The notes under the pieces are model-generated. The model did not search any database. It was not told the origin of the DNA and saw nothing but the letters and a program-made list of their open reading frames with translations. The position numbers were made by a program, and so were the translations under genes. This document shows, in pieces, positions 43,478 to 51,781 of a stretch of DNA of 64,000 nt; positions within the stretch are counted from its first letter, which is position 1; each line of letters starts with the position of its first letter. This DNA is from Sphingomonas desiccabilis. GTDB lineage: Bacteria > Pseudomonadota > Alphaproteobacteria > Sphingomonadales > Sphingomonadaceae. The stretch is taken from contig NZ_SDPT01000002.1 in NCBI RefSeq assembly GCF_004135605.1, forward strand, positions 372,001 to 436,000, read 5' to 3'.

Positions 43478-43995
43478 CCCCCAATCCCGAATTCAGCCGG
43501 CCGCACCGGCTCGATCGCATCGGCGCGGGCGACAGCGACGTGCACGTCGAGGCGACCCCGGAGGAGCGCGCGGCGCTCGCCAAGCGGTTCCGCCTCGTCT
43601 CGATCGACGCGCTGGCGGCGGACTTCACGCTGCGCCGGGATGCGGCGGGCGTGGTGGCGCGCGGCACGCTGCACGGCGCGGTGGTGCAGAGCTGCGTCGC
43701 GACCGCCGAGCCGGTGCCGGCGACGATCGACGAAAGCTTCGCGCTGCGCTTCCTGCCCGAAGGCACGCCCGAGGGCGACGAGGTCGAACTGTCGGCCGAG
43801 GAATGCGACACCATGTTTTTCGAAGGCGGCGCGATCGACCTGGGCGAGGCGGCGGCGGAGACGCTGGCGCTGGCGCTCGACCCGTTCCCGCGGGCGCCCA
43901 ACGCCGATGCGATCCTGCGCGAGGCGGGCGTGGTGCGCGAGGACGAGGTGCAGCCGTTCACGGCCTTTTCGGTGCTCAAGGACAAGCTGAAGTAA
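43474..43995 (+). CDS. DUF177 (YceD) protein
   Basis: 173 aa. QSCVATAEPVPATI (about 73) and FFEGGAIDLGEAAAETLALALDPFPR (about 115) are the YceD/DUF177 core. Family members are implicated in 23S rRNA/ribosome synthesis and usually precede rpmF and plsX; neither follows here. It is coupled to the CBP3 gene by ATGA overlap. Confidence 0.88.
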   Translation: MTPNPEFSRPHRLDRIGAGDSDVHVEATPEERAALAKRFRLVSIDALAADFTLRRDAAGVVARGTLHGAVVQSCVATAEPVPATIDESFALRFLPEGTPEGDEVELSAEECDTMFFEGGAIDLGEAAAETLALALDPFPRAPNADAILREAGVVREDEVQPFTAFSVLKDKLK

Positions 43996-43996
43996 G

Positions 43997-45244
43997 GTGC
44001 CCGTGACCGCCGGTCCGCAGAACCGCCGGCCCGGCGTGGTGCTGGCGATGCTGCTGCTCGTCTACAGCTTCAACTTCCTCGACCGGCAGATCCTGAGCAT
44101 CCTCGCGATGCCGGTAAAGGCGGACCTGAAGCTCTCCGACTCGCAGCTGGGGATGCTGGGCGGGCTGGCGTTTGCGACGCTCTATTGCACGCTCGCGATT
44201 CCGCTGGCGATGCTGGCCGACCGGACGAGCCGCAGCTGGGTCATCACCGTCAGCCTGGCGGTGTGGAGCGGCTTCACCGCACTGTGCGGCACCGCGCAGG
44301 GCTTTGCGCAGATGTTCCTGTTCCGCGTGGGCGTGGGGGTCGGCGAGGCGGGGGGCGTCGCCCCCTCCTACGCGCTGATCGCCGACACCTTTCCGCCGGG
44401 CAAGCGCGCGCGGGCGCTCGCCATCTATGGCCTGGGAATCCCGATCGGATCGGCCGCCGGCGTGCTCTTGGGCGGCGCGATCGCGGCGGCGGTCGAATGG
44501 CGTACCGCTTTTGTCGTGATGGGCGTGGCGGGACTGCTCACCGCGCCGCTCTTCCGGTTGCTGGTGCGCGATCCGCCGCGCACGCGTACCGGACAGGCGC
44601 CGCTGCTGCCGGTGTTCGGGATGCTGGCGCGCAAGCCGAGCTTCTGGCTCATCTCTCTGGGTGGGGCGGCGGGATCGACGGCGGGCTATGGCATCGCCTT
44701 CTGGATGCCCAGCCTGATGATGCGCAGCTTCGGGCTGGATCTTGCAGAAACCGGGCGGTTCGTGGGCGCCTTGCTGCTCACCGGCGGCGTGGCGGGCATC
44801 CTGCTGGGCGGCGTGATCGCCGATCGCTGGGGACGGCGGACGCGGCGTGCCTATGCGCTAGTGCCGGCGATCGCCTATGCGGCGGGCGTGCCGCTCTTGG
44901 CGGCGGGGCTGCTGTCGGGATCCTGGGTCGCCGCCTTCGCGCTGTTCCTGGTGCCGCAGGCGCTGGTCTATGCCTGGCCGGGGCCGCTGCTGACGGCGGT
45001 GCAGCAGCTGGTGCCGGCGGTGATGCGCAGCACGGCGAGCGCGTGCTTCCTGCTCATCAACAACCTGATCGGGCTGGGGCTGGGATCGTGGCTGGTGGGT
45101 GCGCTGTCGAAGGCGTGGGCGCCGCAGCTGGGCGACGAGGCGCTGCGCTACGCGATGCTGGCGGCGCTCGGCTGCTACCTGCTCGCGGGCGCGCTGATGG
45201 CGGCGGCGGCGCGGGTGCTGCCGGGCGATTGGGTGGACGAGTAG
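43997..45244 (+). CDS. MFS transporter, spinster-like
   Basis: 415 aa with 12 predicted spans. SFNFLDRQILSILAMPVKADLKLSDSQLG in helix 1-2 and the A-like motif ADRTSRSWV are typical of the spinster/Hxnz MFS group common in sphingomonads. The substrate is not inferable. It starts with GTG two bases after DUF177; GTG 44003 is an alternative start. Confidence 0.88.
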   Translation: MPVTAGPQNRRPGVVLAMLLLVYSFNFLDRQILSILAMPVKADLKLSDSQLGMLGGLAFATLYCTLAIPLAMLADRTSRSWVITVSLAVWSGFTALCGTAQGFAQMFLFRVGVGVGEAGGVAPSYALIADTFPPGKRARALAIYGLGIPIGSAAGVLLGGAIAAAVEWRTAFVVMGVAGLLTAPLFRLLVRDPPRTRTGQAPLLPVFGMLARKPSFWLISLGGAAGSTAGYGIAFWMPSLMMRSFGLDLAETGRFVGALLLTGGVAGILLGGVIADRWGRRTRRAYALVPAIAYAAGVPLLAAGLLSGSWVAAFALFLVPQALVYAWPGPLLTAVQQLVPAVMRSTASACFLLINNLIGLGLGSWLVGALSKAWAPQLGDEALRYAMLAALGCYLLAGALMAAAARVLPGDWVDE

Positions 45245-45314
45245 CGACAGCGGCGGTGGCGCACCCTATATCGACGGTGCCGGCGCAACGACGCCGTGCA
45301 CGCAGGAGAGATGT

Positions 45315-46508
45315 ATGACCGCCGCCGACCCGACCGTGATCCTGTCCTATGCCCGCACGCCGATGGGCGGGTTTCAGGGGGCGCTCGCGGCCGTACCCGC
45401 CACCCGCCTGGGTGCTACCGCGATCCGCGCGGCCGTGGAGCGCGCCGGCGTCGCCCCGGAAGACATCGAGCGCGCCTATATGGGCTGCGTGCTGTCGGCG
45501 GGGCTCGGCCAGGCGCCGGCGCGGCAGGCGGCGCTCCATGCCGGGCTGCCGCAGTCGGTTGAGGCGACCACGGTCAACAAGATGTGCGGTTCGGGGATGA
45601 AGGCGGCGATGATGGCCGCCGACGCGCTGGCGGCCGGGTCGTGCGACCTGATCGTGGCGGGCGGCATGGAGAGCATGTCCAACGCGCCGTACCTGATGAC
45701 CAAGCACCGCGCTGGCGCGCGCATCGGCCATGGCACGATCTACGACCATATGATGCTCGACGGGCTGGAGGACGCCTATGAGCCCGGCCGCGCGATGGGC
45801 ACCTTTGCCGAGGACAGTGCCCGCGAATACCAGTTCACGCGGGAAGCGCAGGACGCGTTCGCGATCGAATCGCTGACCCGCGCGCAGGCCGCGCAGGCCT
45901 CGGGCGCGTTTGAGCGGGAGATTGTCCCGGTCGAGGTGGTCGGGCGCAAGGGCAGCGTCACCGTGACCGCCGACGAGCAGCCGGCGAAGGGCGACGTCGC
46001 CCGCATCCCTACGCTGAAGGCCGCCTTTGCCAAGGAAGGCACGATCACCGCCGCCAATGCTTCCTCGATCTCCGACGGGGCGGCGGCGCTGGTGCTGACG
46101 CGCCAGTCGGTCGCGGACGCACGCGGGCTCAAGCCGATCGCGCGCATCGTCGCCCATGCCGCCCATGCGCGGGCACCGGCGCAGTTCACCACCGCGCCGG
46201 TGGGGGCCGTGCAGCGCGTGCTCGACAAGGCGGGCTGGTCGGTCGCCGACGTCGACCTGTTCGAGATCAACGAGGCGTTCGCCTGCGTGGCGATGATCGC
46301 GATGCAGGACCTGGGGATCGCGCATGACCGGGTGAACGTGCACGGCGGCGCCACCGCGCTGGGGCACCCGATCGGCGCCTCGGGCGCGCGGGTGCTCGCG
46401 ACGCTGCTGTCGGCGATGGAGGCACGCGGTGCCCGGCGCGGGGTCGCCACGCTGTGCATCGGCGGGGGCGAGGCAACCGCGATGGCGGTCGAGCGGCTCG
46501 ATTCATGA
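45315..46508 (+). CDS. Acetyl-CoA C-acyltransferase (thiolase)
   Basis: 397 aa. Nucleophile Cys in NKMCGSGMKA (about 93), His in NVHGGATALGHPIGASGAR (about 350) and the second Cys in LCIGGGEATA (about 381) form the thiolase active site. It joins or cleaves acetyl-CoA units, in acetoacetyl-CoA formation (PHB or degradation). A PhaB-like reductase is not adjacent. The ribosome binding site is AGGAGAG before the ATG. Confidence 0.94.
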   Translation: MTAADPTVILSYARTPMGGFQGALAAVPATRLGATAIRAAVERAGVAPEDIERAYMGCVLSAGLGQAPARQAALHAGLPQSVEATTVNKMCGSGMKAAMMAADALAAGSCDLIVAGGMESMSNAPYLMTKHRAGARIGHGTIYDHMMLDGLEDAYEPGRAMGTFAEDSAREYQFTREAQDAFAIESLTRAQAAQASGAFEREIVPVEVVGRKGSVTVTADEQPAKGDVARIPTLKAAFAKEGTITAANASSISDGAAALVLTRQSVADARGLKPIARIVAHAAHARAPAQFTTAPVGAVQRVLDKAGWSVADVDLFEINEAFACVAMIAMQDLGIAHDRVNVHGGATALGHPIGASGARVLATLLSAMEARGARRGVATLCIGGGEATAMAVERLDS

Positions 46509-46530
46509 TTTCTGGGGGGAGAAACAGTCA

Positions 46531-47541
46531 ATGCGCCGTCGTGACCTGTTGGGGGCCGGCATGGCCCTGCCGCTAGCTTCGGGCGTGCTTGCCGCGCCTG
46601 CACCCGCCTTGCCGCGCGGCATCCGGCGGCTTTCGCCCAAGCTCGACGCGATCCTGGATGCGAACGCGCCGGTGGAGATGCTGGGCGGCGGCTATCAATG
46701 GTCGGAGGGGCCGGTGTGGGTCCCGCGCGGCGGCGGCATGCTGCTGTTCTCCGACGTGCCGGCCAACCGCATGTGGCGCTGGCGGCGGGACAAGGGCTTC
46801 GACCTGTTCCTGGAGCCGTCGGGGCTTGTGGGGCCGATCCCCAAGTCAATCCGGGAAGCGGGATCGAACGGGCTGGCGCTCGACGGGCGCGGGCGGCTGC
46901 TGATCGCGGACAGCGGCAGCCGCGTGGTGGCGCGGCTCGACTTCGCCACCAAGCGCAAGACGACGGTGGTCGACCGCTTCGAGGGCAAGCGCTTCAACAG
47001 CCCCAACGACGTGATCTGCGCCAGCGACGGCGCGCTCTATTTCACCGATCCGCCCTATGGGCTGGCGGGCGAAGGCGAGTCGCCGCTGCGCGAGCTCGAC
47101 TTCTGCGGCGTGTATCGGCTGGCGCCGGACGGGCGGCTGGAGGTGCTGGACCGCAGCCTCACCCGGCCGAACGGCATCGCCCTCTCGCCCGACGAGGGCA
47201 CGCTCTACGTCGCGGTGTCGGACCCCAAGGGGCCGGTGCTGGTCGCCTATACGCTTGACGCGCGCGGCATGCCGACCGCCAAGCGCGTGCTGGTGGATTT
47301 CGCCGCCGACGTGGCGGCGGGGTTGCCAGGGCTGCCGGACGGCATGAAGGTCGCGGCCGAGGGGCATCTGTTCGCGAGCGGCCCCGGCGGCATGCACGTG
47401 CTGAGCCCCGAGGGCGAGCGGCTGGGGCTGATCCAGAGCGGCGACGTCATCTCCAACTGCACGATCGGGGAGGGGGGGGCGGCGCTGTACATGTCGTCCA
47501 ACCATGCGATCGCGCGGGTCGCGTTGAAGCCGCGGGGGTAG
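46531..47541 (+). CDS. Tat-exported SMP-30/gluconolactonase family protein
   Basis: 336 aa. N-terminal MRRRDLLGAG is a twin-arginine signal. The six-bladed propeller has WSEGPVWV (about 57, metal Glu), SNGLALDGRG (about 112), NSPNDVICASDGALYFTDPPYG (about 156) and RPNGIALSPDEGTLYV (about 212). It should hydrolyse a sugar lactone in the periplasm, with a divalent cation. It follows the thiolase by 22 bp. Confidence 0.9.
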   Translation: MRRRDLLGAGMALPLASGVLAAPAPALPRGIRRLSPKLDAILDANAPVEMLGGGYQWSEGPVWVPRGGGMLLFSDVPANRMWRWRRDKGFDLFLEPSGLVGPIPKSIREAGSNGLALDGRGRLLIADSGSRVVARLDFATKRKTTVVDRFEGKRFNSPNDVICASDGALYFTDPPYGLAGEGESPLRELDFCGVYRLAPDGRLEVLDRSLTRPNGIALSPDEGTLYVAVSDPKGPVLVAYTLDARGMPTAKRVLVDFAADVAAGLPGLPDGMKVAAEGHLFASGPGGMHVLSPEGERLGLIQSGDVISNCTIGEGGAALYMSSNHAIARVALKPRG

Positions 47542-47568
47542 GTCGGGGGACGGGGGCGACCGCAGCTT

Positions 47569-47667
47569 GTACCCCGGCGAAGGCCGGGGCCCAGTTGGGG
47601 TGGCCTCTGAGGTTGGGCGCTCGCCTTTGCCGCTTTCCCACCTGGGCCCCGGCCTTCGCCGGGGTAC
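47569..47667. repeat. R2 repeat, full copy (26-bp perfect inverted arms)
   Basis: Arms 47569-47594 and 47642-47667 are exact reverse complements, beginning GTACCCCGGCGAAGGC, with 47 bp between them. Each arm is itself a small hairpin (CCCCGGC-GAAG-GCCGGGG). It lies between the convergent stops at 47541 and 47854. The same design recurs at 62408-62503. Confidence 0.9.
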
Positions 47668-47698
47668 GAAGGAAGGGGAAGGCGTCGTTCCCCTCGCC

Positions 47699-47785
47699 GT
47701 GGTCCCGCGCAGGCGGGAGCCCAGGGTTTCGACCGCTGGCGGTGGTTCGTTTGGCCCTGGATCCCGCCTTCGCGGGGGATACGGG
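47699..47785. repeat. R1 repeat, copy A
   Basis: Two palindromic ends (GGTCCCGCGCAGGCGGGAG and ATCCCGCCTTCGCGGGGGAT) flank a spacer with CCAGGGT and GGCCCTGG. In reverse complement it matches copies at 55125 and 63737 block by block. It stands 31 bp after the R2 copy. Confidence 0.8.
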
Positions 47786-47853
47786 GGCGGGGTGTGGCGT
47801 CGTTCCTCTCAAGCAGGCGTGGAGGGGCGACCGGGCTCCGGCCTTCGCGTGCG

Positions 47854-48633
47854 TCACAGAATGCCCGGGAAGGTGCCGCCGTCGATCAGCAGGCTCTGGC
47901 CGGTAATGTAGCCGGCGTGGGCCGAGCAGAGGAAGGCGCAGGTGGCGCCGAACTCGGCCGGGGTGCCGAGCCGCCGGGCGGGGATCGAGGCTTCGCGCCT
48001 GGCGCGCTCCTCGGCCTCGCTCGCACCGGACTTGGCCGCGGCCTGCGCGACGATGCTGGCGATGCGGTCGGTGTCGAAGGAGCCCGGCAGCAGGTTGTTG
48101 ATCGTCACGTTGGCGTGGGCGACCGAGCGGGCGACCCCGGCGACGAGGCCGGTGAGCCCGGCACGCGCGCCGCTCGACAGGTCGAGGCCGGGGAGCGGCA
48201 TCTTCACCGAGCCGGAGGTGATGTTGACGATCCGGCCGAAGCGCCGCTCGACCATTCCCGGCAAGAGCGCGTGGATCAGCAGCGTCGGGGTGACGAGGTT
48301 GCTTTCCAGCCCGGCGCGGATCTTGTCGGCGTCGAGGTCCTCGAACGGGCGGAGCGGCGGGCCTGCGTTGTTGTTGACCAGGATGTCGGCATCCGGCGCG
48401 GCGGCGAGCAGCGCCTGGCGCCCCGCCTCGGTGCCGACGTCGGCGGCGACCGCGATCACCTCCGCGCCGGTCGATTGCCGGATCGCCGCGGCCGTCGTCT
48501 CGAGCTTTTCGGCGTTGCGGCCGTTGAGGATGATGCGGGCGCCCGCCTCGGCCAGCGCCTCCGCGCAGCCGCGGCCGAGCCCGGCGCTGGAGGCACAGAG
48601 GATGGCGGTGCGGCCGGCGATGCCCAGGTCCAT
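47854..48633 (-). CDS. SDR-family oxidoreductase with atypical active site
   Basis: 259 aa from ATG 48633, GGAG upstream. NAD(P) motif SSAGLGRG (about 16) and NNNAGPP (about 88) fit the classical SDR fold. The catalytic YxxxK site is replaced: aligned to the ITSGS block, LSSGARAGLTG puts Ser for Tyr and Arg for Lys. This variant occurs in a known FabG-like subgroup of unclear activity. It converges on the lactonase gene across the repeats. Confidence 0.85.
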   Translation of the reverse strand: MDLGIAGRTAILCASSAGLGRGCAEALAEAGARIILNGRNAEKLETTAAAIRQSTGAEVIAVAADVGTEAGRQALLAAAPDADILVNNNAGPPLRPFEDLDADKIRAGLESNLVTPTLLIHALLPGMVERRFGRIVNITSGSVKMPLPGLDLSSGARAGLTGLVAGVARSVAHANVTINNLLPGSFDTDRIASIVAQAAAKSGASEAEERARREASIPARRLGTPAEFGATCAFLCSAHAGYITGQSLLIDGGTFPGIL

Positions 48634-48740
48634 GGTCTTGCTCCTTTTTTTGCGCGCCTGTCCGATCCCGTTGGCGGCCGCATTTGCGTTGAAACCGCGC
48701 ATGGTCCATTTTAGGGCCTGGTCAAAGAGTTGAGTGGCGC

Positions 48741-50900
48741 GTGACGACGGTAGAGAAACTGCAGGAAAGCGCGCCGGTCGGCCATGACCTTTCGGCCTGC
48801 GATCGGGAACCCATCCATCTCTCCGGGGCGATCCAGCCGCACGGACTGCTGCTGATCGTCGATGCGGCGACGTTCAGGACGGTTGCGGGTGCGGGCGACC
48901 TGGAGGCGCGGCTTGCGTCCGACTGGCTCGACCGCCCCATCTCGGAGCTCATCGGCCAGGACCTGGAGGCGCTGCTGCGTTCGGCCGACATGGGGCCGGG
49001 GGGAACGCTGCGGCTGGCGCCGGTGGTGGCCGCCGGCGGGACGCTGGAGGCGAGCCTTCACCGTTCGGGCGACATGCTGATCGTCGAGCTGGAGCCGCAG
49101 CCGGAAACGTCTCGCCCGGCGATCGAGGTGCTGGTCGGCCTGGAGCGCGCCGCCGCGACCTTCGAGCGGGCGGCCGACCTGGTCCAGCTGTGCGAGCGCG
49201 CGGCGGTGGCCTTTCGCCAGCTCACCGGCTTCGACCGGGTGATGCTCTATCGCTTCCTGGACGATGGCGCGGGGGTCGTGCTGGCGGAGGACCGGGCACC
49301 GGGGCGCGACAGCTTCCTCAATCATCATTTCCCCGCCTCCGACATCCCGCGCCAGGCGCGCGCGCTCTATGTTCGCAACCGCGTCCGCGTGATCCCGGAC
49401 GCGGGCTACACGCCCGCGCCGATCCGGCCGGAGTCGGCGAACCAGGGCGGGATCGACCTGTCGGACGTGGCACTGCGCAGCGTCTCGCCCATCCACCTCC
49501 AGTATTTGCGCAACATGGGCGTGGAGGCGTCGGCCTCGATCTCGATCGTGCGCGATGGCGTGCTGTGGGGGCTGGTCGCCTGCCATCACGACAGCCCGCG
49601 CCGGATGGGCCCCGAATTGCGCGCCGCCGCCCGCGCGCTCGCCGGCGGCCTCGCCCGCCAGATCCGCGCGCAGGAGGAAGCCGAAAGCTATCGCGAGCGG
49701 CTGCGGCTGCATGCGGGCGAGGACCTGGTGATCGCGCGGCTGGGCGGCGAGCAGCCGATCCGGGTGCAGCTGGCCCAGTGCGGCAAGGAGCTGGCGGAGC
49801 TGCTGGACGCCGACGGCTTTGCGCTGGTGTGCGGCGATACCGTGTCGCGCGAGGGGCATTGCCCCGACGATGCGGACCTGCTGCGGCTGGCCGAGTGGGT
49901 GAACGGGCAGGGCGGCGGGCTGGTGGTCAGCCGGGAGCTTTCGACCCCGTTCCCGCCGGCCGAGCGCTATGCCGGGGTCGGCAGCGGCCTGCTGGGCATG
50001 CCGATCGACGGCATGGACTGCATGGCGATGTGGTTCCGGATGGAGGAGGTCGAGCGCGTCAATTGGGCCGGCAATCCGCACAAGGCGGTGGAGGTGGAGC
50101 CCGGCGCGGTGCTGACGCCGCGCGCCTCGTTCGAGAGCTGGTCGCAGATCGTGCGTGGCCGTGCGCGCCGCTGGACGCTGGAGGAGGTCAAGGCCGCCCA
50201 CCGGCTGCGCGGCGTGCTGCACGACCTGCGCCAGCGTGCGCGGCTGCGCGAGCTGAATGGCCAGCTGTCGGAGGCGAACCGCGAACAGGAGCTGCTGCTG
50301 CGCCAGAAGGACGTGCTGATGCACGAGGTGAACCACCGCGTGCAGAACAGCCTGCAGCTGGTTTCCGCCTTCCTGGGCATGCAGGCGCGCGCGGTCGACG
50401 ATGCCACCCTGACGAGTCACCTGACCGAGGCGCAGGCGCGGCTGTCGGCCGTGGCGCTGGTCCACCGGCGCCTCTATCGCGACGACCAGGTCGAGGCGGT
50501 GGAGCTCAGCCGCTACCTGGACGAGCTGATGACCGACATGCGGGCGTCGCTGGGGAAGGATTGGGGATCGGCGCTGCGCGTCTATCTCGCGCCGGTGCTG
50601 GTGCCGACGGGCCGCGCGGTGGACATCGGGCTGATCACGACCGAGCTGGTCATCAACGCCACCAAATATGCCTATCCGGGCACCACCGGCCCGATCACGG
50701 TGATGCTGGAGCAGCACCGCGCCAATCTGCGGCTGATCGTCGAGGACCAGGGGCGCGGCAAGAGCGGTGCCGGCGAGGGCTTCGGCAGCCGGATGATGAA
50801 GGCGCTCGTCGGCAGGCTGGGCGGCGAACTGGCGTTCGAGGACAATGCGCCCGGACTGCGCGTAATCCTGACCGCGCCGATCGAGGAAAGCGGCCGCTAG
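48741..50900 (+). CDS. bphP: Bacteriophytochrome histidine kinase
   Basis: 719 aa. PAS (about 20-125) with Cys20 (LSACDREPIHLSGAIQPHG) for biliverdin; GAF (about 140-310) with PASDIPRQARALY at about 198 and SPIHLQYLRNMGV; PHY (about 325-500); then a HisKA_2-type kinase, H532 in MHEVNHRVQNSLQ, and an N-box ELVINATKYAYP. It senses red/far-red light via biliverdin and phosphorylates a partner not seen nearby. The 3' end overlaps the convergent heme oxygenase gene by 4 bp. Confidence 0.95.
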   Translation: MTTVEKLQESAPVGHDLSACDREPIHLSGAIQPHGLLLIVDAATFRTVAGAGDLEARLASDWLDRPISELIGQDLEALLRSADMGPGGTLRLAPVVAAGGTLEASLHRSGDMLIVELEPQPETSRPAIEVLVGLERAAATFERAADLVQLCERAAVAFRQLTGFDRVMLYRFLDDGAGVVLAEDRAPGRDSFLNHHFPASDIPRQARALYVRNRVRVIPDAGYTPAPIRPESANQGGIDLSDVALRSVSPIHLQYLRNMGVEASASISIVRDGVLWGLVACHHDSPRRMGPELRAAARALAGGLARQIRAQEEAESYRERLRLHAGEDLVIARLGGEQPIRVQLAQCGKELAELLDADGFALVCGDTVSREGHCPDDADLLRLAEWVNGQGGGLVVSRELSTPFPPAERYAGVGSGLLGMPIDGMDCMAMWFRMEEVERVNWAGNPHKAVEVEPGAVLTPRASFESWSQIVRGRARRWTLEEVKAAHRLRGVLHDLRQRARLRELNGQLSEANREQELLLRQKDVLMHEVNHRVQNSLQLVSAFLGMQARAVDDATLTSHLTEAQARLSAVALVHRRLYRDDQVEAVELSRYLDELMTDMRASLGKDWGSALRVYLAPVLVPTGRAVDIGLITTELVINATKYAYPGTTGPITVMLEQHRANLRLIVEDQGRGKSGAGEGFGSRMMKALVGRLGGELAFEDNAPGLRVILTAPIEESGR

Positions 50901-51415
50901 GCGGCCTCGGCCGCCTGCTGGTAGAGCGAGAAGCCGGCGGCGGCGCCGGCAAGCGCGGCCTCGATCCAGCCGGAGCCGCCGGCCTCGCCCGCCTGATCGA
51001 GCCAAGCGAGAAAGGCGCGCCATTCGCCCTTCTCATGCGCGGCGGAGAGGTAGCGCGCGGGCAGCCCCGCGCCCACCTGCCGCGCGAGATAGACGCCGCC
51101 CAGGCGCGATCCCTCCACCACATAGGCGAGGCCGGCGACCGCCGCGGCCTCTTGCGGCAGCGCGAGCGGCAGTTCGGGTGGAAGCGGCTGGCCGAGGTCT
51201 GCGAGGTCCTGGGCCAGCAGCGGGGTGCGTGGGCGCCATAGCGGGAGCGCCGGAGCCGCTGCCATCGCCGCCTCCGCCACCGGCAGCGCGCGGGCGTGGG
51301 CGACCAGCATCGCGGCATAGCTGTCGCGGTCGGCGAGATCGAAGCGCGCAAAGGCGGCGTCGACGCGCTCGTGCGCGGCGCGGGTGGTTTCGCGGAGAAG
51401 GGCGCTGGCGTGCAT
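50897..51415 (-). CDS. bphO: Biliverdin-producing heme oxygenase
   Basis: 172 aa from ATG 51415. Proximal-His block RETTRAAHERVDAAF (His15) and distal helix YVVEGSRLGGVYLARQV (about 108) fit the short bacterial HemO/BphO group. It opens heme to biliverdin, the chromophore of the adjacent phytochrome. The two genes are convergent with overlapping stops rather than in the usual bphO-bphP operon. Some family members are inactive; the residues seen suggest activity. Confidence 0.85.
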   Translation of the reverse strand: MHASALLRETTRAAHERVDAAFARFDLADRDSYAAMLVAHARALPVAEAAMAAAPALPLWRPRTPLLAQDLADLGQPLPPELPLALPQEAAAVAGLAYVVEGSRLGGVYLARQVGAGLPARYLSAAHEKGEWRAFLAWLDQAGEAGGSGWIEAALAGAAAGFSLYQQAAEAA

Positions 51416-51511
51416 CGCGGCGGCTGTACCGCCGGCGCCGGGCCGGGTCGAGCCTGCGGTATGGTCGCGTGGCGCGGTGAGGCGGTCGGTCTTACGGGCC
51501 AGTCGCCTCTT

Positions 51512-51595
51512 ACCGTCACCCCGGCGAGGGCCGCAGTCCATCTCGCAGCGCGCGCCTGCGGCCGGGTGGATCCCGGCCTTCGCCGGGATGACGGT
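51512..51595. repeat. R3 inverted repeat
   Basis: ACCGTCACCCCGGCGA at 51512-51527 and its near-complement TCGCCGGGATGACGGT at 51580-51595 (one mismatch) form 16-bp arms. This is a third type of paired palindrome, seen once in the window. It lies about 100 bp upstream of the bphO start. Confidence 0.75.
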
Positions 51596-51619
51596 GGGTG
51601 GGGGCGGTTCGCCGGTTCC

Positions 51620-51710
51620 GTGCTCCCGCGTAGGCGGGAGCCTAGGGTACCGGGAGCAGGCGGGGGGTGTTCTGCTTGGCCCTGGGTTCCCGCCTGCGCG
51701 GGGACACGGG
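51620..51710. repeat. R1 repeat, copy B
   Basis: Ends GTGCTCCCGCGTAGGCGGGAG and TTCCCGCCTGCGCGGGGACAC flank a spacer containing TTCTGCTTGGCCCTGG. Its reverse complement matches copies C and D (CCAGGGCCAAGCAGAA). A half R2 arm (51741-51763) follows 30 bp later, so three repeat types adjoin here. Confidence 0.8.
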
Positions 51711-51740
51711 TGCGCTTCGCTTCGGAGGACGTTCCAACTC

Positions 51741-51763
51741 GGCCCCCACCTTCGCCGGGGTAC
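51741..51763. repeat. R2 repeat, single arm
   Basis: GGCCCCCACCTTCGCCGGGG followed by TAC matches the right arm of R2 with a few changes; no left arm is present. It ends 18 bp before the UdgX stop. Confidence 0.65.
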
Positions 51764-51781
51764 GAAGAAGGGCGGGGCGCC

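Noticed and set aside
47569..47785. Palindromic repeats considered as a CRISPR array
   Set aside because: There are only two different inverted elements, with no regular direct repeats and no cas genes in the window.
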